Shown piece by piece: positions 1 through 14,389 of a stretch of 64,000 nt of DNA; the first letter of the stretch is position 1; each line of letters opens with the position of its first letter. The position numbers were made by a program, and so were the translations under genes. The notes below the pieces were generated by a model, which was given only the letters and a program-made list of their open reading frames with translations, was not told the origin of the DNA and made no database searches. Source of the DNA: Basidiobolus ranarum (lineage: Eukaryota > Basidiobolomycota > Basidiobolomycetes > Basidiobolales); assembly GCA_040143965.1 (NCBI GenBank), contig JASJQH010000001.1:22151-86150 (forward strand), read 5' to 3'.

Positions 1-79
1 GTAAATGAAACCAAGTGGAGAATAGTGAACTGAGCCTCCAAAACTTCACATAAATCCTTTCCCCCGCTCAAAAATTTGA

Positions 80-480
80 TTATCTCCAGGTTTTTTGGGG
101 AAAAAGGCATGCTCGTCGCTGATTTGACCATAGTGTGTCAGTAAAGATTTGTACGTTGAGATAATCACCCCGCACTTTCTCTAACCCGTAGGCATCACTC
201 ACCTCCTCAGCTGATCTGGAATGATTAAACATAAAGTTAGTTTAACCAAAGTCTAACCAATGCTTCATCAATTAATGACGTTTTCAACTATCAAACTTAA
301 ATCGGATAAGATCATAAAAGTTGACCACCAGCTTAGAGACAAGTTCACATAGCCTTTCTAAATAGCATCAATAGATATGGTGGAATGAAAGTTGAGTGTC
401 TTTATTCTACTTACTCAGGCTTCCTTCTATTGCATGGGGTTGCACAGGGAACCCCTCTCAGGGAAGTTACAAGAGAACGT
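80..480 (-). CDS. 3' part of an unidentified gene (partial model)
   Basis: I do not recognise this protein. On the minus strand a plausible terminal exon (215 to 80) encodes 45 codons including the stop, beginning SAEEVSDAYGLEKVRGDY. It is preceded by an 81 nt intron (296 to 216, GTTTGA..CCAG with an AACTAAC-like branch site). The exon before it ends near 297 and reads LCELVSKLVVNFYDLIRFK in a compatible phase. A further exon may lie around 420-480, where a GTAAGT donor is visible, but I could not join it securely or find a start codon. Amino-acid composition and splice signals look coding. The gene would be transcribed away from CCR4, so 480-1060 would hold both promoters. It could also be an old pseudogene. 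Confidence 0.35.
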
Positions 481-1060
481 AATTCATTATAATGATGAGT
501 GTAATTTTATCGAATTTGTTAAAATATATTGGGTTTTTGACTTGCCTCGATTTTCATCATTACACTGATGAAAATATGAGATTTCTTAGCTATACAGAAC
601 ATGGATTTTTGGCCTAGCATTTCCACATCCCTTTTAACACCAGCAAGTGCGTCTCTTTTCTTTCATTTGAATACTCTTCCAAAGTTTAATCCAAAAATTC
701 TCTTGATAGTAATTTAATTTCATCAAGTAGACTCACTATAATAAGGTAAGAGAATGCCGTAAGCGTTACCGAAAGCTCTTTTATTATGAGGTTTTTTTAA
801 GCACGGTGTATCCGAATTCCTCTAACTCTTCATTTTTGTACTTCTATGCAACGTATTATGTTTATACCAGGTGACGTTTGTGTTTTTGTGACTAAATATA
901 TGGATTGTAATTTAAAAACACTCCTCAAGGTGGGTTTCTATATTAAATTTTGGTTCATACTTTTATTCTTGTCATTAAAAGTGGGTTTTTCTCAAATTTG
1001 AAGTAGAAGCATAAACAACGTCAAATTTACTCGTAACTGTTTTGAACGGTGTTGAAATCA
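481..1060. promoter_or_regulatory. intergenic region upstream of CCR4
   Basis: About 580 bases, AT-rich, with no convincing open frame on either strand. It probably contains the CCR4 promoter and 5' leader and perhaps the 5' end of the leftward gene. I see no clear TATA box or repeated motif. Confidence 0.5.
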
Positions 1061-3443
1061 ATGAACGATAAGGACAACCTTTTACACGGATACACTAGTT
1101 ATTCTAGTCATCCCATGCAATCTCAATTCCTTTACAGCAATGGTAGTCCGATTCGCTCTTCAAATCATACCCCTTCACCATCTACATCTCCAAGTCCGGC
1201 TTTGAACTCTTATAACGGCTCTAGTCAGTTATATTCTAGTATGCTGCCAAGATATCCTGGTCAAATGAATTTGCAGCAAAACTCGCTACTAAATCCTGGA
1301 ATTGCAACCTCACTTTCTTTAAATCAACATTCTCAATCTTTGACCTCCCAAACATCTAGTAATAATAATATGCTTAGTATGGTATCTTCTTTGCCAACGG
1401 CAACTACTCCTCACCATCAACATCAGATCAATTATCTTCAAATCTCTCGCCAATCAGCTAGCTCTCATCATCATGCACGAACTGCCGCGGCCTTGTCCCG
1501 TTCAGCGGCACATAGTAATCCTATAACTATTACTGATCCCAATAACCCCTCAGTAGCGATAAATGGATTAACTAAAAAAACTGAAGAAAAACATGGTAAA
1601 AATGGAACATCAGGTCACCAGTGGACAGTGCTAGATATCGGTGGAATGGGATTAAAAAATTTGGGCTTAGAGTTATTCAGTTATCAGTTTTTGACAACTT
1701 TATACTTAAATCACAATAATCTTACTTTTCTAACGCCTGAAATCCGCCGGTTAAGAAGCCTCACGCATTTGGACATCTCTGGCAACAAATTAACCTCTAT
1801 TCCTGCCGAGCTTGGATTTTTGATTAATTTAAAAGAGTTGTTTATGTTCGACAACCTACTAGAGACTTTACCACCACAGCTTGGTACTTTGTATCAATTA
1901 GAGAATCTTGGTTTAGAGGGAAATCCTATTAAAGAGCCACTTATGTCAATTTTGTACAAGGATGGTATCTCGGAATTAATCGCTTATCTTCGAGATAATT
2001 GTCCAGGTATGATATCATTTCAAGAAATCGACACAATAACCAGAACAAATAATAACTCTCCCCTCCAGCTCCACCACCACCTCCCGAGAGGGAATGGCTT
2101 ACTTTTGAAAGTGAGAAAAATGAGGCAGGAGATCAAGATAGCAATGGTAAAGACATATCTATAGCTCTGTTACCAAGACCAGCATCTAATGCTTACATAT
2201 CATTTTTCATGCTAGATATATTCACTATCTTGACGTATAACATCCTAAGTGAAAAATACGCCACATCTCAACAGTATGGATACACGCCTTCCTGGGCTCT
2301 GGAATGGGAGTACCGGAAAGATCTAATTTTACAAGAAATCTTATCTTACAACCCGGATATTCTCTGTTTACAGGCATGTAGCTATCATCTTGTAATTGGA
2401 TAGCCATTGAATTGTATGAAAATAACATTTTGCGAAATTAGGAAGTAGAAGCTTCACAATATCAGGAATTCTTTCACGAACAGTTAAAGCAGGCAGATTA
2501 TGACGGTGTGTTCTGGGTTAAAAGTAGAGCGAAGACTATGAGTGAATGGGAGCGTAAATCCGTCGACGGTTGTGCTACATTCTTTAAATCTTCGATGTAA
2601 GTGTACTGTTTAGCAGAGGTCAGGAGTTAGTATAGTAACGTTGTTTTCCTCACAGGTTCAAGCTTCTGGACAAAAATATCGTTGAGTTCACTCAAGTAGC
2701 CATGCAACACCCAGATTTTGAAAAGACGGAAGATTTCTTTAATCGATTCATGACCAAAGATAACATCTCGGGCTTAGCTTTGTTGGAAACAAAGGACAGC
2801 AAGCAACAGTTACTCGTAGCTAATGCACATATTCATTGGGATCCAGCATTCGCTGATGTTAAATTAATCCAAGTTGGCATGCTTATGAACGAAATCACTC
2901 GTTGCGGTAATGAGTGGATAAGGAGCTACCGTCTGGGCTATAAAGACATCAGTAAACTCCCTATTCTCTTATGTGGTGATTTCAACTCTCTGCCTACCTC
3001 TGGTGTGTGCGAGTTTCTATCTAGAGGGTCGGTGACCGCTGACCATGAAGACTTGTGTGAACACAATTATGGTACATTCACTTCTAAGGGATTGGCCCAT
3101 AAAGTCCCTCTACGTAGTGCCTATTCACAAATCGGTGAATTACCTTTTACGAACTTCACAGCTCATTTCACTGGAGCCATTGACTATATCTGGTACAACA
3201 CCGGGATGTTGAATGTTAACGGGCTACTTGGCGGACTGGATGGAGAGTACATCTCGAGAAATGTTGGCTTTCCAAACGCTCAAAACCCATCAGAGTAACT
3301 GAAAATTTTAATATCAAATTGGAAATTGTTCTACTGACTAACATGGTTCTTTATTTAGCCACATCTGCTTACTTTCAGAATTCAAATTCAAATCTCCCCA
3401 AACTGGCCCCACTAATCCGCAGTTTCGAAAGTCCGCAAAATGA
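1061..3443 (+). CDS. CCR4: CCR4-type poly(A) deadenylase (LRR + EEP nuclease)
   Basis: Catalytic 3'-5' poly(A) exonuclease of the CCR4-NOT complex, which shortens mRNA tails in the cytoplasm. Predicted exons are 1061-2006, 2069-2373, 2442-2596, 2656-3294 and 3359-3443, giving 709 aa. Residues 1-180 are Ser/Gln/His-rich and disordered. Leucine-rich repeats (~185-310) are the usual CAF1/NOT docking module. The endonuclease/exonuclease/phosphatase domain follows, with [11 protein letters not shown] (~370), CLQEVE carrying the metal-binding Glu (~418), LCGDFNSLP (~575) and PSDHICLL near the end. An in-frame GTG at 1049 is not a eukaryotic start, so ATG 1061 is used. Intron 2 appears to start with GC instead of GT, exactly between LQ and EVE. 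The 3' end converges on SEC23. Confidence 0.95.
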
Positions 3444-4004
3444 TTCTTATAGAATACACTCTAATTTGCCCAGCTTTCCCCAATCCAGTTCGTTCATTGA
3501 ATACAAAGAGATCCAAGGACGAAGGCTTTCACACCTTATAGGCCGTGAAAGGCCCTCCCATCTCTTGATATTTTTCCTTGAGGAGCTCGTACCATCCATG
3601 TCACACCCACTTTTATTGATTTATTTTTACCTGAAATCCTTTCACTCTTTCCAATTAGTATTTCCATTCCACACTACATGTCTCTTTTATTCAGTCTTCT
3701 CATTTATTATTCACCCTTATATCTTCCTCTCCTGGTGTAAATAAGCATCGAATTCCCTAACTTTAGTGCAACTCTTTTCTATAAACAGAAATGGTTTTAT
3801 TGTGTTAGACTTGATATCCATGGCAGATGGTGGAGGTGTACAGTTTAGCTATCTTGAAACTCATGATAGTCGTTTGGCTAGGCTTTATATTAAATATTAG
3901 AAATAGATTCGAATATTTCACTTTATTTGGGTTTTGATGAAGAGATAGTGTTGGAAGATATCACCTAGTTCGATATCATGTATAAACAAACGAGAGGGGT
4001 ATGT
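3444..4004. other. intergenic, convergent 3' ends of CCR4 and SEC23
   Basis: About 560 bases holding the two 3' untranslated regions. An open frame at 3319-3744 overlaps the last CCR4 intron and exon and looks like chance. I see nothing else here. Confidence 0.6.
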
Positions 4005-6575
<2,571 letters not shown>

Positions 6576-6824
6576 TTAATATATTATAATGATACAGAGT
6601 CAACTAGGTATCGGATACGGTTTGGTTCAGTGAGGCTGAGATGTAGAAACCGTTTAAGCTCAAGGAGATATAGGCAGTGAAAAGCAGTGTCAAGAAAGAG
6701 AGATAAGACGGTCACGCAATGGTCACTCACTTTTCAACTATTATGCGGTTGTGACAGTGATAGACACGTTATCAATTACATTTAAGTATACTGTATTAAT
6801 CAAATCGAAATCATTAAGGATCTC

Positions 6825-7023
6825 ATGCCAACTAAGCCCACTCTACATGACGAGGAAAGCAAGGATTGGTTCATTGTCGATTGGTACCCTAGTACCGTTA
6901 CCAACGAGTCTGATGTGATCAGAGCTGAGCAAGTATTTTGCTTCCCCTAATCATATTTCCATATATTTTCAGTTAATTGGCAAAACTAAATTTGAAACAA
7001 GCTCTGAGTGCACAATATCTTAA
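6825..7023 (+). CDS. possible two-exon small protein (unrecognised)
   Basis: A doubtful gene between SEC23 (divergent) and RPN11 (convergent). Exon 1 (6825-6932) begins MPTKPTLHDEESKDWFIVDW. A 40 nt intron (6933-6972, GTATTT..TTTCAG with a CTAAT branch site) leads to 6973-7023 ending ECTIS, giving 52 aa. Without splicing the frame stops at 6950 after 41 aa. The peptide is acidic and Trp-containing with no motif I know. The intron is shorter than any other in the window, which counts against it. It may be noise. Confidence 0.25.
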
Positions 7024-7094
7024 ATGATTAATACTAATTGCATTTATTCTTTTCTGGTTTTCTTTACAATCAGAGAGTACAGTGAGTGAATGAG

Positions 7095-8429
<1,335 letters not shown>

Positions 8430-8827
8430 ACTAATCTAAACTAACCCTATAAATCACTAAAACCTTGCTTCAAGGAGAAAATAACCTCAAGCTTACGAAG
8501 CTGGCTAAGCAGAAAGATGACGTTCTGGAAGAGATTTCTGTTTGATTGGCTGTATCGAAATGAAAATGGAGATGGAACGATCAAAGATTGTTGTCTATGA
8601 TCAATTAAGAATTATGGCTAATCTACCCATTTATTCGAAGATCTTCTATACAATCATGAATTAATGCTATAATGCCAGCGACCTGTTAGGGTTAGGGCTA
8701 GAGGATAAGAACGAAACCATGGTATTTCTCATCGAACAAGGAGGACATTTCTGTGTCACTCCAGTGACTATGTTGCTTCTACTTGGATTGACTATAAAAG
8801 TACGATGGCAATATAGGTAGAAGGAAA
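8430..8827. promoter_or_regulatory. shared promoter of RPN11 and MOCS2B-like gene
   Basis: Divergent intergenic region with no open frame. At 8685-8700 there is a tandem pair of TTAGGG units (GTTAGGGTTAGGGCTA). This is the vertebrate-type telomere repeat that many fungi also use, and in several fungi it is bound in promoters by Myb-type factors of the Tbf1/Teb1 class. A role in RPN11 or MOCS2B transcription is inferred. Confidence 0.5.
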
Positions 8828-9290
8828 ATGAATCATATCAAAGTTTTAGCAGGAGAGCAATTATTTGTTCCGAGCGAAATTACCGCCCTAGTAAAGGATC
8901 CAAAAGCTGGTGCTGTTAGTACATATTCAGGTTTTGTGAGAGCAAAGTCGGGAGGTTAGTTGATATTTTACACAGCCTCTTCCCAGACTTGTAATTGATT
9001 AGCATTTTTCAAAAGGCCAAGACGTAAGTCATGTTTGCTTCCATGGAGAGCCTGAGGTTATGGAAGCAAGGATGGAGGAGATGGCAAACGAAGCACGTCA
9101 AAAATGGGACTTGGTACACGTAGCAATGTACCATCGAATTGGACGTATTCCAGCAGGAGAAGAGAGTGGAATCATCGCTGTATCTTCACCACACAGAAAG
9201 GACTCTATCCAAGCAATAGACTATTTAGTTGATCAAATGAAGCTACGGCTTCGAGGCAAGAATAATAAACAAGAAACTAGTGAGAATTAG
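8828..9290 (+). CDS. MOCS2B: MoaE/MOCS2B-like molybdopterin synthase large subunit
   Basis: MoaE-family protein; the large subunit of molybdopterin synthase inserts the dithiolene sulfurs into precursor Z during molybdenum cofactor synthesis. Exons 8828-8954 and 9016-9290 give 133 aa. Family hallmarks are GAVSTYSGFVR (R38), HVAMYHRIGRIPAGEES and VSSPHRKDS (H102). However, the C-terminus is odd. Where MoaE proteins normally carry the PxWKKE segment with the catalytic lysine(s), this one reads DQMKLRLRGKNNKQETSEN and stops, so it is about 10-20 residues short and lacks the tryptophan. It may be active through a shifted lysine, a diverged paralogue, or a model missing a last exon. No MoaD partner lies nearby. 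Confidence 0.8.
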
Positions 9291-9867
9291 TAACTTGAAT
9301 GCATTTTAAAATATCCAGATCCTGTTTGAACTTTCTTGGTATACGGGACCTCTATGGCTTATGCTTTAGTTTTGAATGTGCTATTCTACAAGGTTTATGT
9401 ACAGGTCGATAAGCACGTTAACTCGAGAGATAAATATTGCTGTGTCACAGGTTTGTCACATACGAGAGAGATAAAGGGCCATAAGAATTGACGAGTGCAT
9501 ACTTATCATTACTTAACAACACTCGAGCCAATATGAAGTAGCCATACTACCTTTCAGTTTAAAACAAACCTTAGAAGCCAATTGGCTGCTGTTGACAAAT
9601 TGAGTGTGGCATATGGTTTATGTAATCTACTATATGACCAAATGCCAAATGCCAAATGCCAAATACCTTTACAGTTGTATCTGACTAATGGTAAGATTTA
9701 TTTGGATCCTTATATAGTTGCTTGTTACCAGTAGTACTTCGAAATATGTTCAAAGATAAAAGAAAAGGAATATTCGTCTCATAATCAAGAGAAATATTAA
9801 GATAAAATTACAAAACAGCTAGGAGTTTGCTAGATCAATGAAACATAACGTCATCCGTATCGGGGAT
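9291..9867. other. intergenic between MOCS2B-like gene and GID8 (convergent)
   Basis: About 580 bases of 3' flanking DNA. At 9640-9667 there are four near-perfect 7-base units (AAATGCC x3 then AAATACC). No coding signal is seen. Confidence 0.6.
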
Positions 9868-10759
9868 TTAACTTGAAGAGTCCTCTAGCTCGGCGGTCAT
9901 AAAGTTATTAATACGAGGGTAGTTAGCTCTCTCGTCAAGTTGGTTTTGGGCCCAGACTAACATCTTCAACAAGCCAGGAAGCTTAGGATCTTTCTCTTGG
10001 CTCTGTGAGGTTAAAATAGCTGCATTTAGTTCACTGGCTGTCTTCTGGCGGTGAGTATGGTCCAATAGCTCACCAACTGGTGATTTACTAAGATCTTCAA
10101 ACGCAAGTAAAGCCATGGTTTGCTCAAGTTCCTGTAACATTTCGGGATTTTCTTCACCACGAGGTGCCAACTCCTCTTGAGCAAATTCAAGGGCTTCATC
10201 GATGTTTCCTTTACGAATCAGTTCGATCAAACGTTGTTGTTGCAAATGGAAGAACAGTTTAGGATTAGTGTCCAAAATCTAATGTGTGGTAAGAATTAGT
10301 TAGATTTTAGTTTGCAATAGTATTCTTATGTATATCTACGGTTATCAGAGTAATTACAAACCTCGGGATCCAGATCGTTGACTCTTTCTACTGCTTCACC
10401 AATATCGCCAGTATGAACAGCATTACGAATGTTCATTCTATCCTCAATCGAAGCAAGATCAATATTAGGAGAAAGACCACATTCGTGACTGAATTTTTCT
10501 GCGGCATCTTTGTAACCCTCTATGACCAAATAGTTCATGACCAATTTATTCAGATCACTAAATAAAAGTAACGCAATGTCATGAAATGTATATCAAGAAG
10601 ATACCAATGAACTTTCAATATACGCACTGTTTGTTAACCTGGACCTTACTCAATCTTTCGGACCATTCATCTTTAGAGATGGACTGTTTATTACTAGAAG
10701 TAGTCTATACAAGAAACATTAGTTTGGTAAGAGACAAGTTGCAGTTAGAAATATACCAT
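9868..10759 (-). CDS. GID8: GID/CTLH ubiquitin ligase subunit Gid8
   Basis: Scaffold subunit of the GID/CTLH E3 ligase, which in yeast degrades gluconeogenic enzymes when glucose returns. Predicted exons are 10759-10757, 10704-10628, 10557-10362 and 10278-9868, giving 228 aa, the same length as human GID8/TWA1. It has LisH (DLNKLVMNYLVIEGYKDAAE, ~30-60), CTLH, and CRA (LFFHLQQQRLIELIR onward) domains in order. The first coding exon holds only the ATG and is followed at once by an intron. No in-frame ATG exists in exon 2, so the split start is needed to give the TTSSNKQSISKDEW N-terminus. The donor of intron 2 (GTGCGT) was chosen because it restores the family spacing between KDEW and DLN. Confidence 0.93.
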
Positions 10760-11372
10760 CGGAGGATTAGTCTTTGCGAGAAGTGTAAATAAGTTTCCAA
10801 GAAGTCTAGCTAATATTGGGCTGGTATATGAGGATAAAGGATACAATGATTAGCAGCTTTCTGATTGTTGATTAAATATATGAACATTCAGTTACTCGTA
10901 AGCTTGTTCTATGTGATACACAAGTCTACATTAGCTTTCATCACCCTTAAACTTATTGGAGCTCTACTTAGAACAGCCAATAGGGTTCAATGATGTGTAT
11001 AATATTGTAAAATTGCAGAGCTTTAGTGATGACACAGCTACATGATATTGACAATTTATGTTTAGTCCGAATATCATTCTCAACAACGAGCCTAGATTGC
11101 TTAGCTTAAACGTATTTGCTTCTATATATATATATAACTGGAATTAAAATGCCAATCAAACAATGTCATTTTCTAGTACAAAATATCAAAGAAAATAATC
11201 CTTTGTGAGGGTTGAGTTTGACAGACGGGTAATCCTAACCAAAGCCAGGCTTAAAGATAACTTGAGTAGTTGGTGTTCCACGGGCGTGATCACCTCACAT
11301 ATCAACAATTCACCTGGTGTGCAATACTAACCTTTCAACTGCAGCTAACCAAAGAGGCATTGAACGGGCTCT
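10760..11372. promoter_or_regulatory. divergent promoter region, GID8 / Kv channel
   Basis: About 610 bases without an open frame. A (TA)n run lies at about 11127-11136 and could serve as a TATA element for the rightward channel gene. Nothing else is distinctive. Confidence 0.5.
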
Positions 11373-13418
11373 ATGGCTCCAAAAAGAAAAAACTATATTA
11401 ATATACCAGACGAGCAAGACGTACTCCCTTCTCCCTCTATACCACAAATGACACAACTCGACGATGCTTCAACTTCGTATTATAGACGTTCAGGTAGTAG
11501 ACAACCAGCTTCAGAATTACCTTCTCAGATGAACGATGAAAGTGAGACGGTGTGGGTCGAAACGGAGATTAACAACATGGAGACATTTGAATTTGAAGAT
11601 AATGAAGCTTCACGACGTAGTACTATGAGCATAGCCGCGGATTTCATGAAAGTAATAATTTTATATTGCTATAAGTGAATATTGCAAGTTTTATAATTCA
11701 TATACTCTTTCATACAGAATGGGCTGAAAAAAAAACTCTACCTGTTACTTGAGGATCCTTCCTCCACTCCAGCTGCATTTATGATCAACGTTTTTGTTTC
11801 CTTCATGATAGTGTTAAGTGCTGCTGTTTCTACTGTCGAAACTATCCCTGCATTTCACTACGCCGGAACCTCGTTATGGTATTTATCATTTTAATTATAT
11901 ACATAGACAACTCTTAATTTACGGTATCAATCAGGTTTAATTTTGAGACTACCATTGTGTTCCTCTTTACATTGGAATATCTCTTGAGATTTTATGCTCA
12001 TTCTGACTCTCGGCAGCAGCTACTTCGGTTTATCTTAGGTAGCTTTATTAAAAGTATTTTGTATAAGGGATCGGCTCTAACATCTAATAATAGCACCTCT
12101 CTCGATAATTGATGTTATTGCTATTGCGCCTTATTATGTCGAGCTAATTCTTCAGCGTGATACGGTAAGAAATATGTCACCCATTTGTTGGCCTTCACGT
12201 TGAGTCGTTGATAACAAGCTGCTATATGTTTTCTAGAGTTACGAATTCCGTTTTACTATTCTTCGTTTGTTTCGCTTGTTCCGTGCTTTTCGCGTATTCA
12301 AATACTCCTCTCTCATTCAGGTATTTTCAGTTTGAGTCTATTTAGTCGGAAGCCTTAATTAATAATCTTGGTATGATTTAGCTATCCATTGAAGTCATGC
12401 TCATTGCCATTAAGAAGAGCTCGGACGCTTTATACGCACTTTTCCTTTTTTTCATGTTAACCATTATCGTCTTCTCTAGTTTGATTTATTTCGTAGAAAG
12501 AGGTATGTTGTGTGGATGACTTTACTCGTGTTCATATTCTAATATGAATGTGGTAGGTGTTTGGGATGAGGAACAGAAAACGTTTGTCACTTCGAGTGGT
12601 GGACCAAGGTAAAGTGAACCAGAGACTGCTGACGGTTAATTCGAGATGACGCTCATTCTAAATCTTATCTACAGTAACTTCGACAGCATTCCCGCCTCTT
12701 TTTGGTATGTCATTGTAACTTTGACCACGACTGGATATGGTAAGCTTGGGTGCCGTTCATTTTGTTGATTGAGAGATATATACTGATGGCTATATGTAGG
12801 CGACATGGTCCCAGAAACCTTTATTGGCAAACTGATATCTTTCCCCGTCATGATGTGTGGTATTTTGGTAAGACCAATAGCCAGAGATGCTCCTCAATAT
12901 AAACTAAGATGTTGCATCCACAGCTAATCGCTCTCCCCTCTATCATCGTCGGCCGGCACTTTACCGTGGTGTGGGACTACATGAAGAGACATCGACCAAA
13001 TCAAAGAGTGAGCTGAGATTTCATTTTGTCGCGAGTATTTTTATTTATGATTCTATTACATCAGCTTCCAAATGACCAAGAAAGCAATCAGGACCAGGAT
13101 CCTCTAGGCCCTGTGGGAAGATACTCCAGTAGGTGTTATTCTGACAACTTTTCATGTGAGCACTCGTTTGACATATATTTCCTAGTATCTGATCTTACAC
13201 GCATGGATGCTTTCCGTACTATTACCCCAGACCCCATGGATCCTAATCGTGATTACTCAGTGCTCGGCAATGACCACCCACATCGTGAGTTGGGTGATCA
13301 AGTGCAAGCGTTGATGGAAGTGCAAAGATCCAATCAAGTCATGATTCAAAAAATCCTCAAACTCTTGGAAGCCCAAAACCTACCTAAAGATGAAGATCCC
13401 AATCTGAAAAATGACTGA
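11373..13418 (+). CDS. voltage-gated potassium channel (Kv, six-TM)
   Basis: Predicted plasma-membrane K+ channel subunit. Twelve exons are 11373-11651, 11718-11878, 11935-12038, 12094-12164, 12237-12320, 12382-12502, 12557-12608, 12675-12739, 12800-12867, 12924-13007, 13065-13128 and 13186-13418, giving 461 aa. After an acidic cytosolic N-terminus (1-95) come S1 (~113-133), S2 (FLFTLEYLLRFYA), S3 (IIDVIAIAPYYV), an S4 sensor with R/K every third residue (ILRLFRLFRAFRVFK), S5, the filter TTTGYGD (308-314) and S6 (VMMCGILLIALPSIIVGRHF). S6 has LPSI where animal Shaker channels have PVP. No T1 domain is visible. The C-terminus carries a short coiled coil (VQALMEVQRSNQVMIQKILK) that may tetramerise. 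Every exon joins in phase across the channel fold. Confidence 0.92.
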
Positions 13419-13740
13419 GGTATCCACAACATACAATCTACATCGCCTGTACAACTCTCACGTGTTCTGTTTATTGTTTCCCTTCAACATAGATGATATT
13501 TGGGACGTGAGTATGCTCCATCAAATAAAACAATACAACACTACATATACTCATAAGCTGACTTATCCCCAACCAGTACCCATAAAATAAAACCAATTCT
13601 ACAATCCCATGCACCAAGCAAATTGAGCAAAAAATACGAAGAAACCATAGTTTGTAAAGCTAGTTTTATATAAGCTGTGTGAAAATGCAAGAGACATGAC
13701 CATGGAAAACAGGAGATTCTAAGAGTTGAAATTAAACTTT
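13419..13740. other. intergenic between Kv channel and small mitochondrial-type gene
   Basis: About 320 bases of convergent 3' flanking sequence. I see nothing in it. Confidence 0.6.
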
Positions 13741-13999
13741 TCAGTTGGTTTTTCCTTTTCTGAGTCTTCTTTGCTTGGCCTTAAAAGAAATATCGGATTA
13801 ATATTCAAGTTATTTGGTAAATTTTTGTTAGTAATGTAGTTACCTTGAGCATGGCCTTGAGCTTGGCAGTCTTTCCCTTCTTTCCTATAGCGAACTGACT
13901 TTTTTGACGGATTTGCTCGAAAAGTACATTGTTTGAAGCGAAGCTACTTCTAACGAGAGAGTTGGAAGTAGTAAGGGCACGGCTTAGTAGTCCAAACAT
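13741..13999 (-). CDS. small basic protein, probably mitochondrial
   Basis: Exons 13999-13844 and 13779-13741 give 64 aa. I do not recognise the family with certainty. The N-terminus MFGLLSRALTTSNSLVRSS lacks acidic residues and is rich in Arg, Ser and Leu, like a mitochondrial targeting peptide. The C-terminal half (GKKGKTAKLKAMLKAKQRRL) is extremely basic, as in small mitochondrial ribosomal or RNA-binding proteins. A GTG just upstream of the ATG is not used. The 64 nt intron has good GT-AG ends. It diverges from BIR1 across ~390 bp. A mitoribosomal protein is the best guess, by composition only. Confidence 0.65.
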
Positions 14000-14389
14000 C
14001 ACGGAGAAAACTAGACGGTGAGAGTTTAAACTTGGAGCTGGTCAGACTAGCTAATTACGTTCTTTTCTTCCAACTATCTAAATTTTCACACTTGGGTGAT
14101 TTCACTTTTCAGTCAGGTGATTCGAAGATTGTTTAATTGTCTCATAAATTAACCAGGAAATGCGCAGAATGGCTAAGCCTAATATTGTTAGACTCTTTTG
14201 GGTAGCAACAAATCATGAATCAGATCTGGAGACGCTTCATCAAACGGTCCAATTAGATGTTGTTTGTCAATATAAAAACAAACAAGCTATCTCATATGTG
14301 TCTTTGAATATATACCAATTCTCATGATCCAAAGTTTGTTAATTACGTTCCTCACATTGTTCAGACAATACTTATTTTATTGAACCATC
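14000..14389. promoter_or_regulatory. divergent promoter region, small mitochondrial-type gene / BIR1
   Basis: About 390 bases, no open frame, no clear TATA box or repeated element. Confidence 0.45.

Noticed and set aside
3319-3744. 141-codon open frame after CCR4
   Set aside because: It starts in the last CCR4 intron, overlaps its final exon in another frame, and has a composition typical of translated 3' flanking DNA. The spliced CCR4 end (PSDHICLL) is far better supported.
11373-13418. Bacterial or protist transfer as the source of the Kv gene
   Set aside because: Base composition, intron size and splice signals match the neighbours, so nothing in the window supports recent transfer.
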